Shown: positions 1-9,587, numbered from the stretch's first letter. The stretch is DNA of 63,461 nt from Bacteroidales bacterium (GCA_018334675.1 JAGXLL010000012.1:1-63461); one strand, 5' to 3'. Numbers and translations are program-made. Notes: generated by a model from the letters alone, not told the origin.

Positions 1-8
1 TATATTTG
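1..8 (+). promoter_or_regulatory. -7 promoter box of the tRNA-Val gene
   Basis: TATATTTG matches the Bacteroidota -7 consensus TAnnTTTG exactly and lies about 42 bases before the first tRNA base. The matching -33 element would lie outside the window. Seen directly; function inferred from position. Confidence 0.6.
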
Positions 9-50
9 CATCGCTGCAATTGGAAAATGGGCAGCGTTCTATAAATATCC

Positions 51-125
51 GGGCGATTAGCTCAGTTGGTTCAGAGCACCTGCCTTACAAGCAGGGGGTC
101 GATGGTTCGAATCCATCATCGCCCA
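51..125 (+). tRNA. tRNA-Val (anticodon TAC)
   Basis: The acceptor arms GGGCGAT and ATCGCCC pair perfectly. The D arm contains AGTTGGTT, the anticodon stem CCTGC/GCAGG encloses the loop CTTACAA (anticodon TAC), and the T loop reads TTCGAAT within the stem GATGG/CCATC. The discriminator is A and no CCA is encoded; the next bases are CAA. A -7 box lies upstream and a strong terminator directly downstream, so this appears to be a single-gene transcript. Confidence 0.96.
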
Positions 126-131
126 CAATTA

Positions 132-159
132 AACCGTAAGGAATCCTTGCGGTTTTTTT
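132..159 (+). terminator. Rho-independent terminator of tRNA-Val
   Basis: Arms AACCGTAAGG and CCTTGCGGTT pair over 10 bp with one G-U, around a three-base loop, and run into a seven-T tract. It begins seven bases after the tRNA. Confidence 0.9.
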
Positions 160-337
160 CCTACATAATTTATTCGCTTTCCATAATATTATGTAAAGCT
201 CCTGACTCCTTTTAGTCGCGTAATACCGGAGGATCTCAATGGAAATCCAAGGCAATTGGCGTGTATGCGGATCTGATTCTCATTTTTTTCGATACCCAAA
301 AATTTTGTATTTTGCAGGCAGCAGCTATCAGGATGTT

Positions 338-1393
338 ATGCGAAAATTGCTCCTTCTTATTCTTTCTATTATCCTTTCCGCTATTGCCGGAGCACAACAA
401 ACCTCCAACCTGCAATATAGCCTGCAAAAAGATGAGCTGGTGATCACCTATGACCTGACCGCCCCAAGGGCCATGCGGGTAGAGGTGTATTACAGGCTGG
501 CTGCGGATAGCCTCCTCCAGGTGCCGGAAGATCAGCTGCAGGGGGATGCCGGCATCTATATTCCCCCCGGCTCAGACAAGCAGATCCGGTGGTCCATGGA
601 AAACCTTGATTCCCTGGAGCGCCGGCAGGCGTCCATTCAGCTGGAGACAAAGCCTTTCATTGATATGGTGCAGGTGCAGGGGGGCACTTTCCGCATGGGC
701 TGCACCCGGGAGCAGAACAAATGCGGAGGGGATGAGAAACCGGTGCATCCGGTAGTGCTGGGTGATTATGCCCTCAGTCGCTATGAGGTCACCAACGCGC
801 AGTATGCCGTCTTTCTCAATGAGAACAACATAGATCGTGATGGACGGGACAGACGGACAGCCCTGATTCATATCGACAACAAGTTTTGCCGGATCCAATA
901 CCGCGATGGGAAGTTTGTTGCGGTGGAGGGCAGGAAAGATCATCCCGTGGTGGAAGTGACCTGGAACGGTGCCCAGGCTTTCTGCCAGTGGGCAGGGGGA
1001 AGTCTGCCCACCGAGGCCGAATGGGAATATGCGGCCCGGGGCGGCCAGAAAGCCCGGTCCACCCTTTACAGCGGATCCAACCACGTGGACAGCGTAGCCT
1101 GGTATGACCGCAATGCCAAGGGTTCCACCCACCCGGTGGGCACAAAAAAACCCAACGAGCTGGGCATATATGATATGAGCGGCAATGTATGGGAATGGTG
1201 CTTCGACTGGTATTCGGATTATCCCGATGCAACCAGGAGAAACCCTGAAGGTCCGCGAAAAGGCGAGAATGTAGTGGTAAGAGGGGGCAGCTGGCTGTAC
1301 TATGGTTCCTTTTGCAGGGTGGCCAACCGTGGCAGCAGCGCACCCTCCTACGCATTTAACAATTATGGTTTCCGCCTGGTACGGCGGGAGTAA
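338..1393 (+). CDS. Exported SUMF1/FGE-fold protein
   Basis: The protein has 351 residues from the ATG at 338, which opens a clear signal peptide (MRKLLLLILSIILSAIAGAQ); a start at 239 would add about 33 residues without family features, so it is not used. A beta-rich N-terminal part (about 20-120) is followed by a formylglycine-generating-enzyme/SUMF1 domain (about 125-350) with GGTFRMG, SRYEVTNAQYA, LPTEAEWEYAARGG, MSGNVWEWC and a terminal GGSW...GFR motif. In the true enzyme a Cys pair follows the GGS motif; here the first Cys position reads as Tyr and only SFC remains. It is therefore more likely a structural or binding member, in the manner of GldJ/GldK, than an active sulfatase-maturing enzyme. 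It converges on the YIP1 gene. Confidence 0.85.
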   Translation: MRKLLLLILSIILSAIAGAQQTSNLQYSLQKDELVITYDLTAPRAMRVEVYYRLAADSLLQVPEDQLQGDAGIYIPPGSDKQIRWSMENLDSLERRQASIQLETKPFIDMVQVQGGTFRMGCTREQNKCGGDEKPVHPVVLGDYALSRYEVTNAQYAVFLNENNIDRDGRDRRTALIHIDNKFCRIQYRDGKFVAVEGRKDHPVVEVTWNGAQAFCQWAGGSLPTEAEWEYAARGGQKARSTLYSGSNHVDSVAWYDRNAKGSTHPVGTKKPNELGIYDMSGNVWEWCFDWYSDYPDATRRNPEGPRKGENVVVRGGSWLYYGSFCRVANRGSSAPSYAFNNYGFRLVRRE

Positions 1394-1422
1394 TAAAGCT
1401 CCGGATAAAAGCCGGATAAGAA

Positions 1423-2133
1423 CTATTGCCCTTGCTCTTCCATTTCTTCTTCTACTTCTTCCATCTTCTGTTTGGCATCCTCCATCTCGTCCTCATACTC
1501 CTTCATCATCTCCTTCACTTTATCCTCATTCCAGCCGGTGGCCCTCTGTACCGCACTGCGGGTAGCCAGGCCGATGATCAGGAAAAGCACCATCAATGCC
1601 GCCAGCACATAGGAAAGAATCCGGGCTGATTGCTCCTTGGCATTCAAGACACCGCGGACGGCCCAGTAGAGCATGTAAATACCATAAAGATTGACCAGCA
1701 GGGAGATGACCGACCCCAGGGCAAAATTGATCCCATCGAAAAATCCCAGAAAGGCATTGATGGGCAGAAGAACCATGATGGCTGCCGCAACCCGCATATT
1801 GGGCTCAAACTCGGTGTTGCCCCCGCATATAGCAGAGATGATCAGCACCACCAATCCCCCGATAAACACCCCGATGACAGCACCTAAGATGCTCCAGAAA
1901 AATCCGGCAATGCCCATGGCACTGCCAAAGATACCTCCGGAAAAGCCGGAGACATTCAAAAGACTCCAGATGAGAACAAAAATACCAGCTATAACCCCAT
2001 ATACAAGAGCTTTGAGAATGGGTTCCCCCAGGCCTCCCTCTATGGGAAGGGATGAGAAATACGCTTTGGGCTGGAGCAGAGCCTTTTTTGAATCTTCATA
2101 AAGCCGGTTCAAGTTAAATCCTTCATTAGCCAT
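1423..2133 (-). CDS. YIP1-family membrane protein
   Basis: This 236-residue integral membrane protein has about five hydrophobic segments between residues 40 and 200. The N-terminal part (KKALLQPKAYFSSLP, then a Gly-rich first helix) is typical of bacterial YIP1 domains. It ends in a very acidic predicted coiled coil (about 205-236, repeats of EDEMED and EEVEEEMEE) that should lie in the cytoplasm. Its function is not known; YIP1 proteins in bacteria are mostly uncharacterised. It stands alone, convergent with the SUMF1-fold gene 30 bases away. Confidence 0.75.
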   Translation of the reverse strand: MANEGFNLNRLYEDSKKALLQPKAYFSSLPIEGGLGEPILKALVYGVIAGIFVLIWSLLNVSGFSGGIFGSAMGIAGFFWSILGAVIGVFIGGLVVLIISAICGGNTEFEPNMRVAAAIMVLLPINAFLGFFDGINFALGSVISLLVNLYGIYMLYWAVRGVLNAKEQSARILSYVLAALMVLFLIIGLATRSAVQRATGWNEDKVKEMMKEYEDEMEDAKQKMEEVEEEMEEQGQ

Positions 2134-2347
2134 TTGCAGAAAATTTAATAGGTTAAACGTTGGATGGGCAAGTTATGAAAAAAAACTAAGCAAATAAACA
2201 CCTGAAATCGTGAGCCTGAAAAAAATCTTTGGGAATGTCACCCAATCGACATTACTCCCTTTCGTGGTCTGAGCAACACGAGTATCCGGAATAGGAAGCC
2301 CGGGGCAGCAACGAGGGCGCCGGCAACTTCAGGATTTGCGAGAAGCC
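2134..2347. other. Intergenic region without a recognised gene
   Basis: These 214 bases lie upstream of the YIP1 gene and downstream of the SGNH hydrolase. No start-to-stop frame with family features, tRNA or clear terminator was seen. Confidence 0.4.
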
Positions 2348-3100
2348 TTATTCTGAAAAGATGGTACGCGCCGAATCCTCAATATGATCGACCCAGAGCC
2401 GGTATTGTTTGCCTGAAGGATGAAGGCCGTCGGAGGCTACCAGTGAGGGCTCGTCGCCGGCCCGCCGGGAGATGGGGGTGATATTGAAGAAGGCTACTCC
2501 ATAGCTCTGACAGATGGAATCGGCTACCTCGTTGTAACGGTCTATCTCCCTTCTGATCCTGGCCGTATCCCTGGAAGCGGCAAAAGGGGTAACGCCATAG
2601 TTCGGTATTGACAACACAAAAACCTTTTCTTTCCGCCCCCTTGCCAGGTCGATAGAAGTGCGCAACAGCGAATCAAACTGGGTCCGGTAAATGCCGAAAT
2701 CCAATCCCTGATACTGGTTGTTGACCCCTATCAAAAGGGAAACCACATCGTAGGGGCCTTCAATACGCTCCCGATCGATGCCGTCGAGCAGCTGACCGGT
2801 GGTCCATCCGGTACGGGCAATGATGCGAACAGGCTCCACCTTAAAAGACTCCCCGGACAGCCTTCGGGACAGTTGTACCGGCCATCTTTCACTTTCCGGA
2901 ACACTTTCACCAATGGTATAGGAGTCGCCCAGGGCCAGGTAACTTACTTTCGTGGTATCGGTAACTTCTGAATGGTCAATATTCACGTTATCCTCGTTGC
3001 TGTTGGTCTTCATGTTGTTCCGGTTGTCGTTCGTACAGCCCCAATGAACCATCAAAAGAGCCAGGGCAAAAGGAACGATCAGCAGGTTAAACTTTCTCAT
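2348..3100 (-). CDS. SGNH/GDSL-type esterase, probable lipoprotein
   Basis: The protein has 250 residues when started at the Met that opens a signal-like segment (MRKFNLLIVPFALALLMVHW) ending at Cys; the lipobox is imperfect (HWGC). Family blocks are in order: GDSYTIG with the nucleophile Ser (about 60), LLIGVNNQYQG (block III, about 130), and DGLHPSGKQY with the Asp-His pair near the end (about 225). SGNH hydrolases cleave ester bonds of lipids, acetylated sugars or similar substrates, and the substrate here cannot be told. The SAM hydrolase gene lies upstream on the same strand, about 55 bases away. Confidence 0.82.
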   Translation of the reverse strand: MRKFNLLIVPFALALLMVHWGCTNDNRNNMKTNSNEDNVNIDHSEVTDTTKVSYLALGDSYTIGESVPESERWPVQLSRRLSGESFKVEPVRIIARTGWTTGQLLDGIDRERIEGPYDVVSLLIGVNNQYQGLDFGIYRTQFDSLLRTSIDLARGRKEKVFVLSIPNYGVTPFAASRDTARIRREIDRYNEVADSICQSYGVAFFNITPISRRAGDEPSLVASDGLHPSGKQYRLWVDHIEDSARTIFSE

Positions 3101-3154
3101 GTCATCGGCTGTTGGGTTGACCACAAGATAATAAAAAAATCCGGGCCGGGCAGC

Positions 3155-3958
3155 TCAGCTGGTCACTTCTACCTCATCGCCTTCACCCAGACCCAGGTAG
3201 GAAGATGCGTCGCCCTGATTCACCGAAACCTCCAGCAATCCTTTTGAGCCCAGGGTAGCCAGCAAGTCTCCCTCACGAACCTTGATATAGGCTTTGGATA
3301 ACCCATGAATCCGTCGCCCGCCTATCTCAATGACGATATCCCGGTAACGGGTATGGAGTTTACGCATAAGCCTTTCTTCGATGTTGGTGATCAGGTTGCC
3401 AAACTGGTCGACATGGATCACGTGACCGGCAATCTTGTCTTCCCCCACACGGGGCTCGGGAATGTCAAGGGTATATAATTCATCGGTACGCAGGCCCAGA
3501 TCAACAGGCTCGACACCAACACTCAGATGCGCTGCCACCGGAGCAAATATATCCCTGCCGTGGAAGGTACTGCTGATATCTTCCAGGAAGTAACGGGTAT
3601 TGTTTATTTCCCATATCTCATCGGGCTTATAGCTATTGACGATCTTCGTGATCACCCCATTGTCCGGAAAAAGGAAATAATGGCCACCGGCCTTCATCAG
3701 CTTGATCTGCCGGCTGCTTCCCACTCCGGGGTCTACCACGATCACATGAATGGAACCGGCCGGGAAATAGCGAAATGAATAGTAAATCAAGTGGGCTGCC
3801 CACCGGACATTCTGTGGGGGAATATAATGGGTGAGATCGACCACGGGAACCATGGGATTGATGCTTTTGATCACCCCTTTCATCAAACCGGCATACTCAT
3901 CCCTCAGGCCGAAATCCGTGGTAAGGGTGATCATGGAATACGTATTGGGTTTCATCAT
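3155..3958 (-). CDS. DUF62-type S-adenosylmethionine hydrolase
   Basis: The start at 3958 is preferred because GGAG stands six bases before it; it gives 267 residues and places ITLTTDFGLRDEYAG near the N-terminus as in the family. Other family motifs are VDLTHYIPPQNVR, HVIVVDPGVGSSR, PDNGVIT, FHGRDIFAPVAAHLS and, in the C-terminal beta barrel, DQFGNLITNI. Members of this family (SAM hydroxide adenosyltransferase) split SAM into adenosine and methionine. The physiological purpose in Bacteroidota is not settled. Related fluorinases and chlorinases use the same fold, but nothing in the neighbourhood suggests halogenation. Confidence 0.88.
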   Translation of the reverse strand: MMKPNTYSMITLTTDFGLRDEYAGLMKGVIKSINPMVPVVDLTHYIPPQNVRWAAHLIYYSFRYFPAGSIHVIVVDPGVGSSRQIKLMKAGGHYFLFPDNGVITKIVNSYKPDEIWEINNTRYFLEDISSTFHGRDIFAPVAAHLSVGVEPVDLGLRTDELYTLDIPEPRVGEDKIAGHVIHVDQFGNLITNIEERLMRKLHTRYRDIVIEIGGRRIHGLSKAYIKVREGDLLATLGSKGLLEVSVNQGDASSYLGLGEGDEVEVTS

Positions 3959-4119
3959 CTTATCTCCATCCTGTTTTATCGGTGGCAGAACTACAGTCCT
4001 GCCACGCATCACTGCCCATAATTTAAAAAACCGGTGAAAAAGCCGCCACGAAATTACAAACATTCTGCGAAAACCATAAGAATGATGAAGAATCCCGGGT
4101 ACTTACAGCAAAATGGCCA

Positions 4120-4746
4120 TCAGGCATAAAAGGCCTTGTCCCTGGGATATCCAATGGGCATGATGCCTAAAGGCTTAAGCTCCTGCAGATCAAACAGTTC
4201 CTTGACAGCCCCGTCGTCGAAAGCACCGACTATCACTGTGCCCAGTCCCATTTCTACCGCCTCAAGGGAAATGTTCTGCATGGCCGCCCCGGCCTCCATA
4301 TCCACATAGCGCTCACCTCTGTCGCCATACCTGCGGGTGGTACGCGAATCTTCTGAGGCTATCAGTATGCTGGCACCGGCCTTTCTAATGAATTCCTGAT
4401 TGAAGCAGGCCCTGGACATCTGTTCATTTAAATCCTTGTTGCTGAGTCTTTTTAAGGCATGCTCCTTCGAAATATATTGATAAATGCCCGGATCCAGTTC
4501 TTCGATCCCATCTTTCCGCACGGCCACCAACAACTCAATGGGATAAGTGGCACCGGCCGAAGGTACTGTATGCCGCATGTCGTGTTGCTTACTGATCAAA
4601 CCCTGGCCGGCCCAAAGGATGTTGGAAAGTTGTTGCATGAAAAGGGCCCTGGGGTCAAAATTCCTGCATGAAACACGTTTCTGCAGGGTTTCGTTCAGGC
4701 TTAACTTATTGCTCAATGATCTGTACGGTAATTGGATCTTTTCCAT
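4120..4746 (-). CDS. SagB-type nitroreductase-fold oxidoreductase
   Basis: The protein has 208 residues from MEKIQLPY at 4746; an upstream Met at 4842 would add 32 residues of non-family sequence. It shows the SagB/ThcOx subfamily pattern: RVSCRNFD (FMN phosphate region), LSNILWAGQGL, TVPSAGATYPIELLVAV, DMEAGAAMQNISLEAVEMGLGTVIVGAF, and a terminal PIGYPR. Such enzymes bind FMN and reduce or oxidise small substrates; SagB proper makes azoles in peptides, but no precursor peptide or cyclodehydratase gene is near. A stand-alone redox role is more likely. Confidence 0.82.
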   Translation of the reverse strand: MEKIQLPYRSLSNKLSLNETLQKRVSCRNFDPRALFMQQLSNILWAGQGLISKQHDMRHTVPSAGATYPIELLVAVRKDGIEELDPGIYQYISKEHALKRLSNKDLNEQMSRACFNQEFIRKAGASILIASEDSRTTRRYGDRGERYVDMEAGAAMQNISLEAVEMGLGTVIVGAFDDGAVKELFDLQELKPLGIMPIGYPRDKAFYA

Positions 4747-4955
4747 AATGATACTTTTTAAGAACAACTCCGATAAGCAACTTTTAATTAATGCTCCTTT
4801 AAAGGTAATAAAGAAATCCATCCCATAAAAATCCAGCCCCATAAAATCTGTTTATCTTTCCGGGTAGGATCATCCTGCGTGGTAATTTTTATTAAATTCG
4901 TAAGAAGCCCGCAAGGGACTTTTAATCTGATAATGAGCACAGATACCCCACACCC

Positions 4956-6914
4956 ATGATAGACAGGGAAACCACAGAAAGGATTATAGAGACCGCAGAG
5001 ATCGCGGATGTTATACAGGATTTTGTCAATCTGAAGAAGCGGGGCACCAATTACCTGGGGCTGTGTCCTTTTCACAGTGAGAAGACGCCTTCATTCACGG
5101 TTTCCCCTTCCAAGGGCATCTTTAAGTGTTTTGGCTGCGGCAAGGGCGGCAATGCCATCAACTTCATCATGGAGCATGAGCATCTGAGCTATCCCGAAGC
5201 CCTGCGTTATCTGGCCAAAAAATACAACATCGATATCAAGGAAAAGGAGCTGACGGCCGAGGAGGTGGAAGAAAAGAACGTGCGCGACAGCCTGCTGATC
5301 GTCACGAACTTCGCCAAGAAGCATTACATCCACAATCTCTTTCACCAGGAAGAGGGTAAGAAGATCGGTTTGAGCTATTTGCAGGAGCGGGGCATCCGCG
5401 AGGATATGATCGAGCGTTTTGAGCTGGGATACAGCCTGGATCAATGGGAAGGATTCACCCGGGCTGCCATACAAAAAGGCTTCAAGCAGGAGTACCTGGA
5501 GAAGGCCGGTTTCACCATTGCCAAAGAGAACAAGCGGTATGATCGTTTCCGGGGCAGGATCATGTTTCCCATCCGCAGTCTTTCGGGCAATGTGATCGGT
5601 TTTGGAGGCAGGGCCCTGAAGAAGGATGACAAGGCCAAATACCTGAATTCACCTGAATCGGACATCTACCACAAGAGCAACATCCTCTACGGCATTTATC
5701 AGGCCAAGAAGGCGATCACCCGGCAGGATAAATGCTTCCTGGTGGAGGGCTACACCGATGTGATTGCCCTGCATCAGTCGGGCATAGAGAATGTGGTGGC
5801 TGCTTCCGGCACTTCCCTTACCGAAAACCAGGTACGGCTGGTAAAGCGTTTCACTCCCAACATCACCATCATCTTCGACGGCGATCCGGCCGGCATCAAG
5901 GCTTCGCTGAGAGGCATCGACCTGATCCTCGAGCAGGGCATGAATGTGAAGGTGCTCCTGTTGCCGGATGGTGAAGATCCCGATTCTTTCGCCAAGACCA
6001 GGAGCGCCTCCGAACTGGGGGAATACATCCGGAACAATGAAAAGGATTTCATCCACTTCAAAACGCGCCTGCTGGCTGAAGAAGCGGAAAACGACCCGGT
6101 AAAAAGGGCCAACCTGATCAACGACATTGTCCGCTCCATCTCCGTGATCCCCGACGGCATCATGCGTTCGGTTTATATCAAGAACTGCAGCGGAATGCTG
6201 GACATCGACGAGAAGATCCTCTACCAGGAAACCAACAAGATCCGCAACAAAAGGGCAAAACAAAGACACAGAAAGGCTCAGGCAGATAAAGACCGGGAAG
6301 AGAAGAACAACCAGAACCTCACCACCTTACCCTCCTTCATTGAGGAGGTCTATTCGGAAACCCAGGAAAAGGAAATTATTCGCTTGCTGCTGCAATACGG
6401 GGAACAAGAACTCTATACTTATAAAGAAGATAAATATGAAGAGCCCAAGAGCCTGTCTGTGGCCCAGTATATCATCAAAGAGATTTTGAACGACGAGCTG
6501 GAATTCAAGAACCTCATTTACAAGAAGATCTTTGAAGAATACCTGGAAACGCTCAACAAGGGCGAGCATCCCGGCCGGAACCATTTCATCTACCACAGCG
6601 ATGACAAGATCAGCAGCCTGGCGGCCGACTTACTGAGCCCCAACTATGAGTTGAGTGAATTCTTCAAGAAAAAAAGCGGCATCCATGTGGAGCCCGAGGA
6701 TATGAAGCTCAAGATGCTGATACCTGAAGCCATTATTGCCTATAAGAGAAAAATCCTGGAGAAGGCCCAGAAAGACAAGGTAAAGGAGATACAACAGGCC
6801 CAGCAGAATGGGGCAGACCCCCACAAGATCATGGAGATACAGCAAGAATACCAGGCCATCACCTCCGCCATCAATTCCATATCCAAAGACCGCGGATGGG
6901 TGGTATTCCGTTAA
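4956..6914 (+). CDS. dnaG: DNA primase DnaG
   Basis: This 652-residue protein makes the RNA primers for DNA replication. The CHC2 zinc finger is complete: C37, H40, C58, C61. The catalytic core includes RFRGRIMFPI and IGFGGRAL. The TOPRIM domain follows with LVEGYTDVIALHQSG (about 260) and TIIFDGDPAGIKA (about 308), which carry the metal-binding Glu and Asp residues. A poorly conserved, charged C-terminal helicase-interacting part (about 430-652) completes the usual length. The stop overlaps the stop of the convergent UspA gene in a shared TTAA. Confidence 0.97.
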   Translation: MIDRETTERIIETAEIADVIQDFVNLKKRGTNYLGLCPFHSEKTPSFTVSPSKGIFKCFGCGKGGNAINFIMEHEHLSYPEALRYLAKKYNIDIKEKELTAEEVEEKNVRDSLLIVTNFAKKHYIHNLFHQEEGKKIGLSYLQERGIREDMIERFELGYSLDQWEGFTRAAIQKGFKQEYLEKAGFTIAKENKRYDRFRGRIMFPIRSLSGNVIGFGGRALKKDDKAKYLNSPESDIYHKSNILYGIYQAKKAITRQDKCFLVEGYTDVIALHQSGIENVVAASGTSLTENQVRLVKRFTPNITIIFDGDPAGIKASLRGIDLILEQGMNVKVLLLPDGEDPDSFAKTRSASELGEYIRNNEKDFIHFKTRLLAEEAENDPVKRANLINDIVRSISVIPDGIMRSVYIKNCSGMLDIDEKILYQETNKIRNKRAKQRHRKAQADKDREEKNNQNLTTLPSFIEEVYSETQEKEIIRLLLQYGEQELYTYKEDKYEEPKSLSVAQYIIKEILNDELEFKNLIYKKIFEEYLETLNKGEHPGRNHFIYHSDDKISSLAADLLSPNYELSEFFKKKSGIHVEPEDMKLKMLIPEAIIAYKRKILEKAQKDKVKEIQQAQQNGADPHKIMEIQQEYQAITSAINSISKDRGWVVFR

Positions 6915-7819
6915 TATTTATCCCTTTCTTTCCTTTTTATATTTTTCATGATCATCACCGGCATCTCCACATCCATGCGGCGTATATTTTCAGTGACATT
7001 GCCCAGCAGGCTGGTCACCACCGAAGTCTGCCCTTTGGCACCAATGATCAGCAGTCTGGATTCCATCTCTTCGGCTTGCCGGTTGATTCTCTCGGCATGG
7101 CCTGTGATCTGATCATTCAGTTCAAAATGGCACGAGACCTGCTCCGGGGTCATATCAAACTTTTTCAGGAATTTCCGGAACTTCTTGTGCACCTTCTTTT
7201 CCAGTGCGGAGGAAGAACGCAGGGTGGTGGCCGGAAAATAACTCTTGCTGGTATCGTAAACATAGTGACAGCTGAGCTCCGCGCCTGTGAAACGCTGTAT
7301 GTCTATAGCCCTCTGAAAAGCCCGTTCTGATTCGCGCGAAAAATCGATGGCACAAAGAATTTTTTCAACTGAAAACTCGGGGTTCTCGGGCACAAACATC
7401 AGGTCGCTGTTCACCTGAGTGGCGATCTTCCGGCCATAACGCCCGGCTCTGTCTTCACCAAACTTCCGGCCGATCAGGGTAAGATCCACCTCTTCTTTCC
7501 GGGTAAAGTCGATGATCACATCCGCAGCGTCCTCCTCTTCTATCTTGGTGATCACCTCAGTTTTGGTACCTTTGTGGAAGCGCTCCGAGACAGCTTGGGT
7601 GATCTCCTTGCGGATGGTCTGGCTCAGCGATGACTCCAGATCCGGGTATTTCTTGCTTTTTTTATCCGGCAAATCGTAGGCCTGGATGGCATGCAGAAAA
7701 ATGACCCTTTCCGTATCCAGGGCATCACTAAGAAAAGAAGCATATTGTATCAGGTATTGATCTATCTCGGTCAGATCAAGGCATACAAGCAGGGTATTGA
7801 GTTCTTTAACTTTATCCAT
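6911..7819 (-). CDS. Tandem universal stress protein (UspA family)
   Basis: This 302-residue protein contains two UspA domains (about 8-145 and 152-295). The second domain keeps a nucleotide-binding pattern, GAKGQTSVVTSLLGN, of the G-x2-G-x9-G type; the first has only a weak version. It is the last gene of a likely operon SDR - BCCT - UspA, starting 15 bases after the transporter stop. UspA proteins fused or coupled to transporters are common and may modulate transport under osmotic or energy stress; that link is inferred from position only. Confidence 0.88.
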   Translation of the reverse strand: MDKVKELNTLLVCLDLTEIDQYLIQYASFLSDALDTERVIFLHAIQAYDLPDKKSKKYPDLESSLSQTIRKEITQAVSERFHKGTKTEVITKIEEEDAADVIIDFTRKEEVDLTLIGRKFGEDRAGRYGRKIATQVNSDLMFVPENPEFSVEKILCAIDFSRESERAFQRAIDIQRFTGAELSCHYVYDTSKSYFPATTLRSSSALEKKVHKKFRKFLKKFDMTPEQVSCHFELNDQITGHAERINRQAEEMESRLLIIGAKGQTSVVTSLLGNVTENIRRMDVEMPVMIMKNIKRKERDKY

Positions 7820-7834
7820 AGCGCATTGGTTTTG

Positions 7835-9562
7835 TTATTTCTGATCTTCCCGGCTGTTGTCCTGTCCCTGGCCGGCCCTGTCTTTTTCGATCAGCTCCTG
7901 AACCAGTTCTTTGTAGGATTCGCGTTCTTTGGCCTTGCGGCGAAGCTCCTCTTTCTCCTGCTCTTTCTTCAGGCCTTTTCTCAGGCTGAAGCCCATGATG
8001 ATCAATATGATGGCGAAGGGCAGGCCGGTGGTGATGGCGGCCGTTTGAAGGGCTTTTAGTCCGCCACCTACCAGCAGGATGGCGGCCACGGCACCTTCCA
8101 TGGAAGCCCAGAAGATCCGCTGGGTCACCGGCGATCGGAGCTTGCCGCCGGAGGTAAAGGCATCGACCACCAGGGAACCCGAGTCGCTGGAGGTGACAAA
8201 AAAGCTGATAACCAGTACAATGGCCGCAAAATTGGTGACTTCGGCCAGGGGAAACCGTTCAAAAAGGTGATAGATGGAAGTAGCCACATTCTGCTTGACC
8301 TCTGCGGCAATGCCCGCTGCTTCCTGCAATTCGAGAAACAGGGCTGACCCGCCGAACGCCGTGATCCAGAAAAAAGTCAGTAAGGTGGGCACGATCAACA
8401 CACTCAGCACATACTCCTGAATGGTGCGCCCCCTGGATATCCTCGCAATGAACATCCCCACAAAAGGCGACCAGGATATCCACCACGACCAGTAGAAGAT
8501 GGTCCAGTCGTTTTGCCAGTTGGAGGCCTGATAACTCTCAGTCCAGAAACTCTTCTGAAAGAAATCATTCAGGTAATTGCCCAGGTTCTGTGCATAAGAA
8601 TCCAGGATAAAGAGGGTGGGGCCCAGTATCAGGATAAAAACCAGCAGGATAGCGCCCAGATTGATGTTCATCTCGCTGAGCTTTTTCACACCCTTGTTGA
8701 GCCCCAGTACCACGGAGATGGTAGCGGCAGCGGTGATGGCTGCGATCAGGATCACCCGCATATTCAATGTATCCGGCGAGTTAAAAAGGTGCGAAAGGCC
8801 TGCACTCACCTGTTTAACCCCCAGGCCCAGGGAGGTAGCCAGGCCAAAGAGTGTAGCCAGCACGGCCAGCACATCGATCACATCACCAGGCCAACGGTAC
8901 ACTTTATCCCCCAGGAGGGGATAGAACACAGAACGGAAAGCCAGCGGCATGTTGCGGTTGAAGGAGAAAAAGGCCAGCGCCAGGCCTACCAGGGTATAGA
9001 TGGCCCAGGCATGCAAGCCCCAGTGCAGAAAAGTGGTTTTCATGGCTTCCTGGGCTGCAGCCGTCGGGTTGGTCATATCTACCGGTGGATCAGTAAAGTG
9101 GAAGATGGGCTCAGCCACGCTCCAGAACAAAATACCAATACCCATGCCGGCGCTGAAAAGCATGGAGAACCAAGCCCTTCGGCTAAACTCGGGTACTGCA
9201 TTCCTGCCTCCCAACCGTATGTTGCCGAAGCGGGAAAAAGCAAAATACAGGGCCAGCAAGAGGTAAAAATTAACCACCAGCACCAGAAACCAGCCAAAAT
9301 GATCGGAGATCCAGTTCTGCATGGTGTCAAAGACCCGTTCCATCGGTTCTCCAACAATCAGGGTCACCGCAATGAAAACGATCAATAAAATGGTGGCCGA
9401 CCAAAATACCGGGGGGTGGATGTCAAAATGTTTGTGGATACCCCTGGGTTTCTCACCGGTTTGCCCGGCGGCCTCCGATGGACGAGAATAATTGTTGTGC
9501 TCGTTATTCTGGTCTTTTCCGCTTCCGTTGGTGGGAACAGACCCCTTATCATCTTGCTCCAT
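7835..9562 (-). CDS. BCCT-family betaine/choline/carnitine transporter
   Basis: This 575-residue inner-membrane transporter has about 12 membrane segments. The BCCT signature around FYWSWWISWSPFVGMFIAR (about 355) supplies the aromatic cage for trimethylammonium substrates, and GMGIGILFW lies at the sodium/substrate site region. The hydrophilic N-terminus is Asn/Gly-rich and the C-terminal tail is highly charged and helical (about 535-575), as in osmoregulated members. It imports a compatible solute such as glycine betaine with sodium or protons; which substrate is not visible. It is preceded by the SDR gene (25 bases) and followed by UspA. Confidence 0.92.
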   Translation of the reverse strand: MEQDDKGSVPTNGSGKDQNNEHNNYSRPSEAAGQTGEKPRGIHKHFDIHPPVFWSATILLIVFIAVTLIVGEPMERVFDTMQNWISDHFGWFLVLVVNFYLLLALYFAFSRFGNIRLGGRNAVPEFSRRAWFSMLFSAGMGIGILFWSVAEPIFHFTDPPVDMTNPTAAAQEAMKTTFLHWGLHAWAIYTLVGLALAFFSFNRNMPLAFRSVFYPLLGDKVYRWPGDVIDVLAVLATLFGLATSLGLGVKQVSAGLSHLFNSPDTLNMRVILIAAITAAATISVVLGLNKGVKKLSEMNINLGAILLVFILILGPTLFILDSYAQNLGNYLNDFFQKSFWTESYQASNWQNDWTIFYWSWWISWSPFVGMFIARISRGRTIQEYVLSVLIVPTLLTFFWITAFGGSALFLELQEAAGIAAEVKQNVATSIYHLFERFPLAEVTNFAAIVLVISFFVTSSDSGSLVVDAFTSGGKLRSPVTQRIFWASMEGAVAAILLVGGGLKALQTAAITTGLPFAIILIIMGFSLRKGLKKEQEKEELRRKAKERESYKELVQELIEKDRAGQGQDNSREDQK

Positions 9563-9587
9563 GCAGGTTGTTTTCCTTAAAAATTGA

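Noticed and set aside
3155-3958. Fluorinase or chlorinase of a halogenated natural product pathway
   Set aside because: The sequence fits the hydrolytic DUF62 group, and no biosynthetic genes are nearby.
4120-4746. Azole-forming peptide (streptolysin-like) cluster
   Set aside because: The SagB-like protein has no cyclodehydratase, precursor peptide or transporter gene around it.
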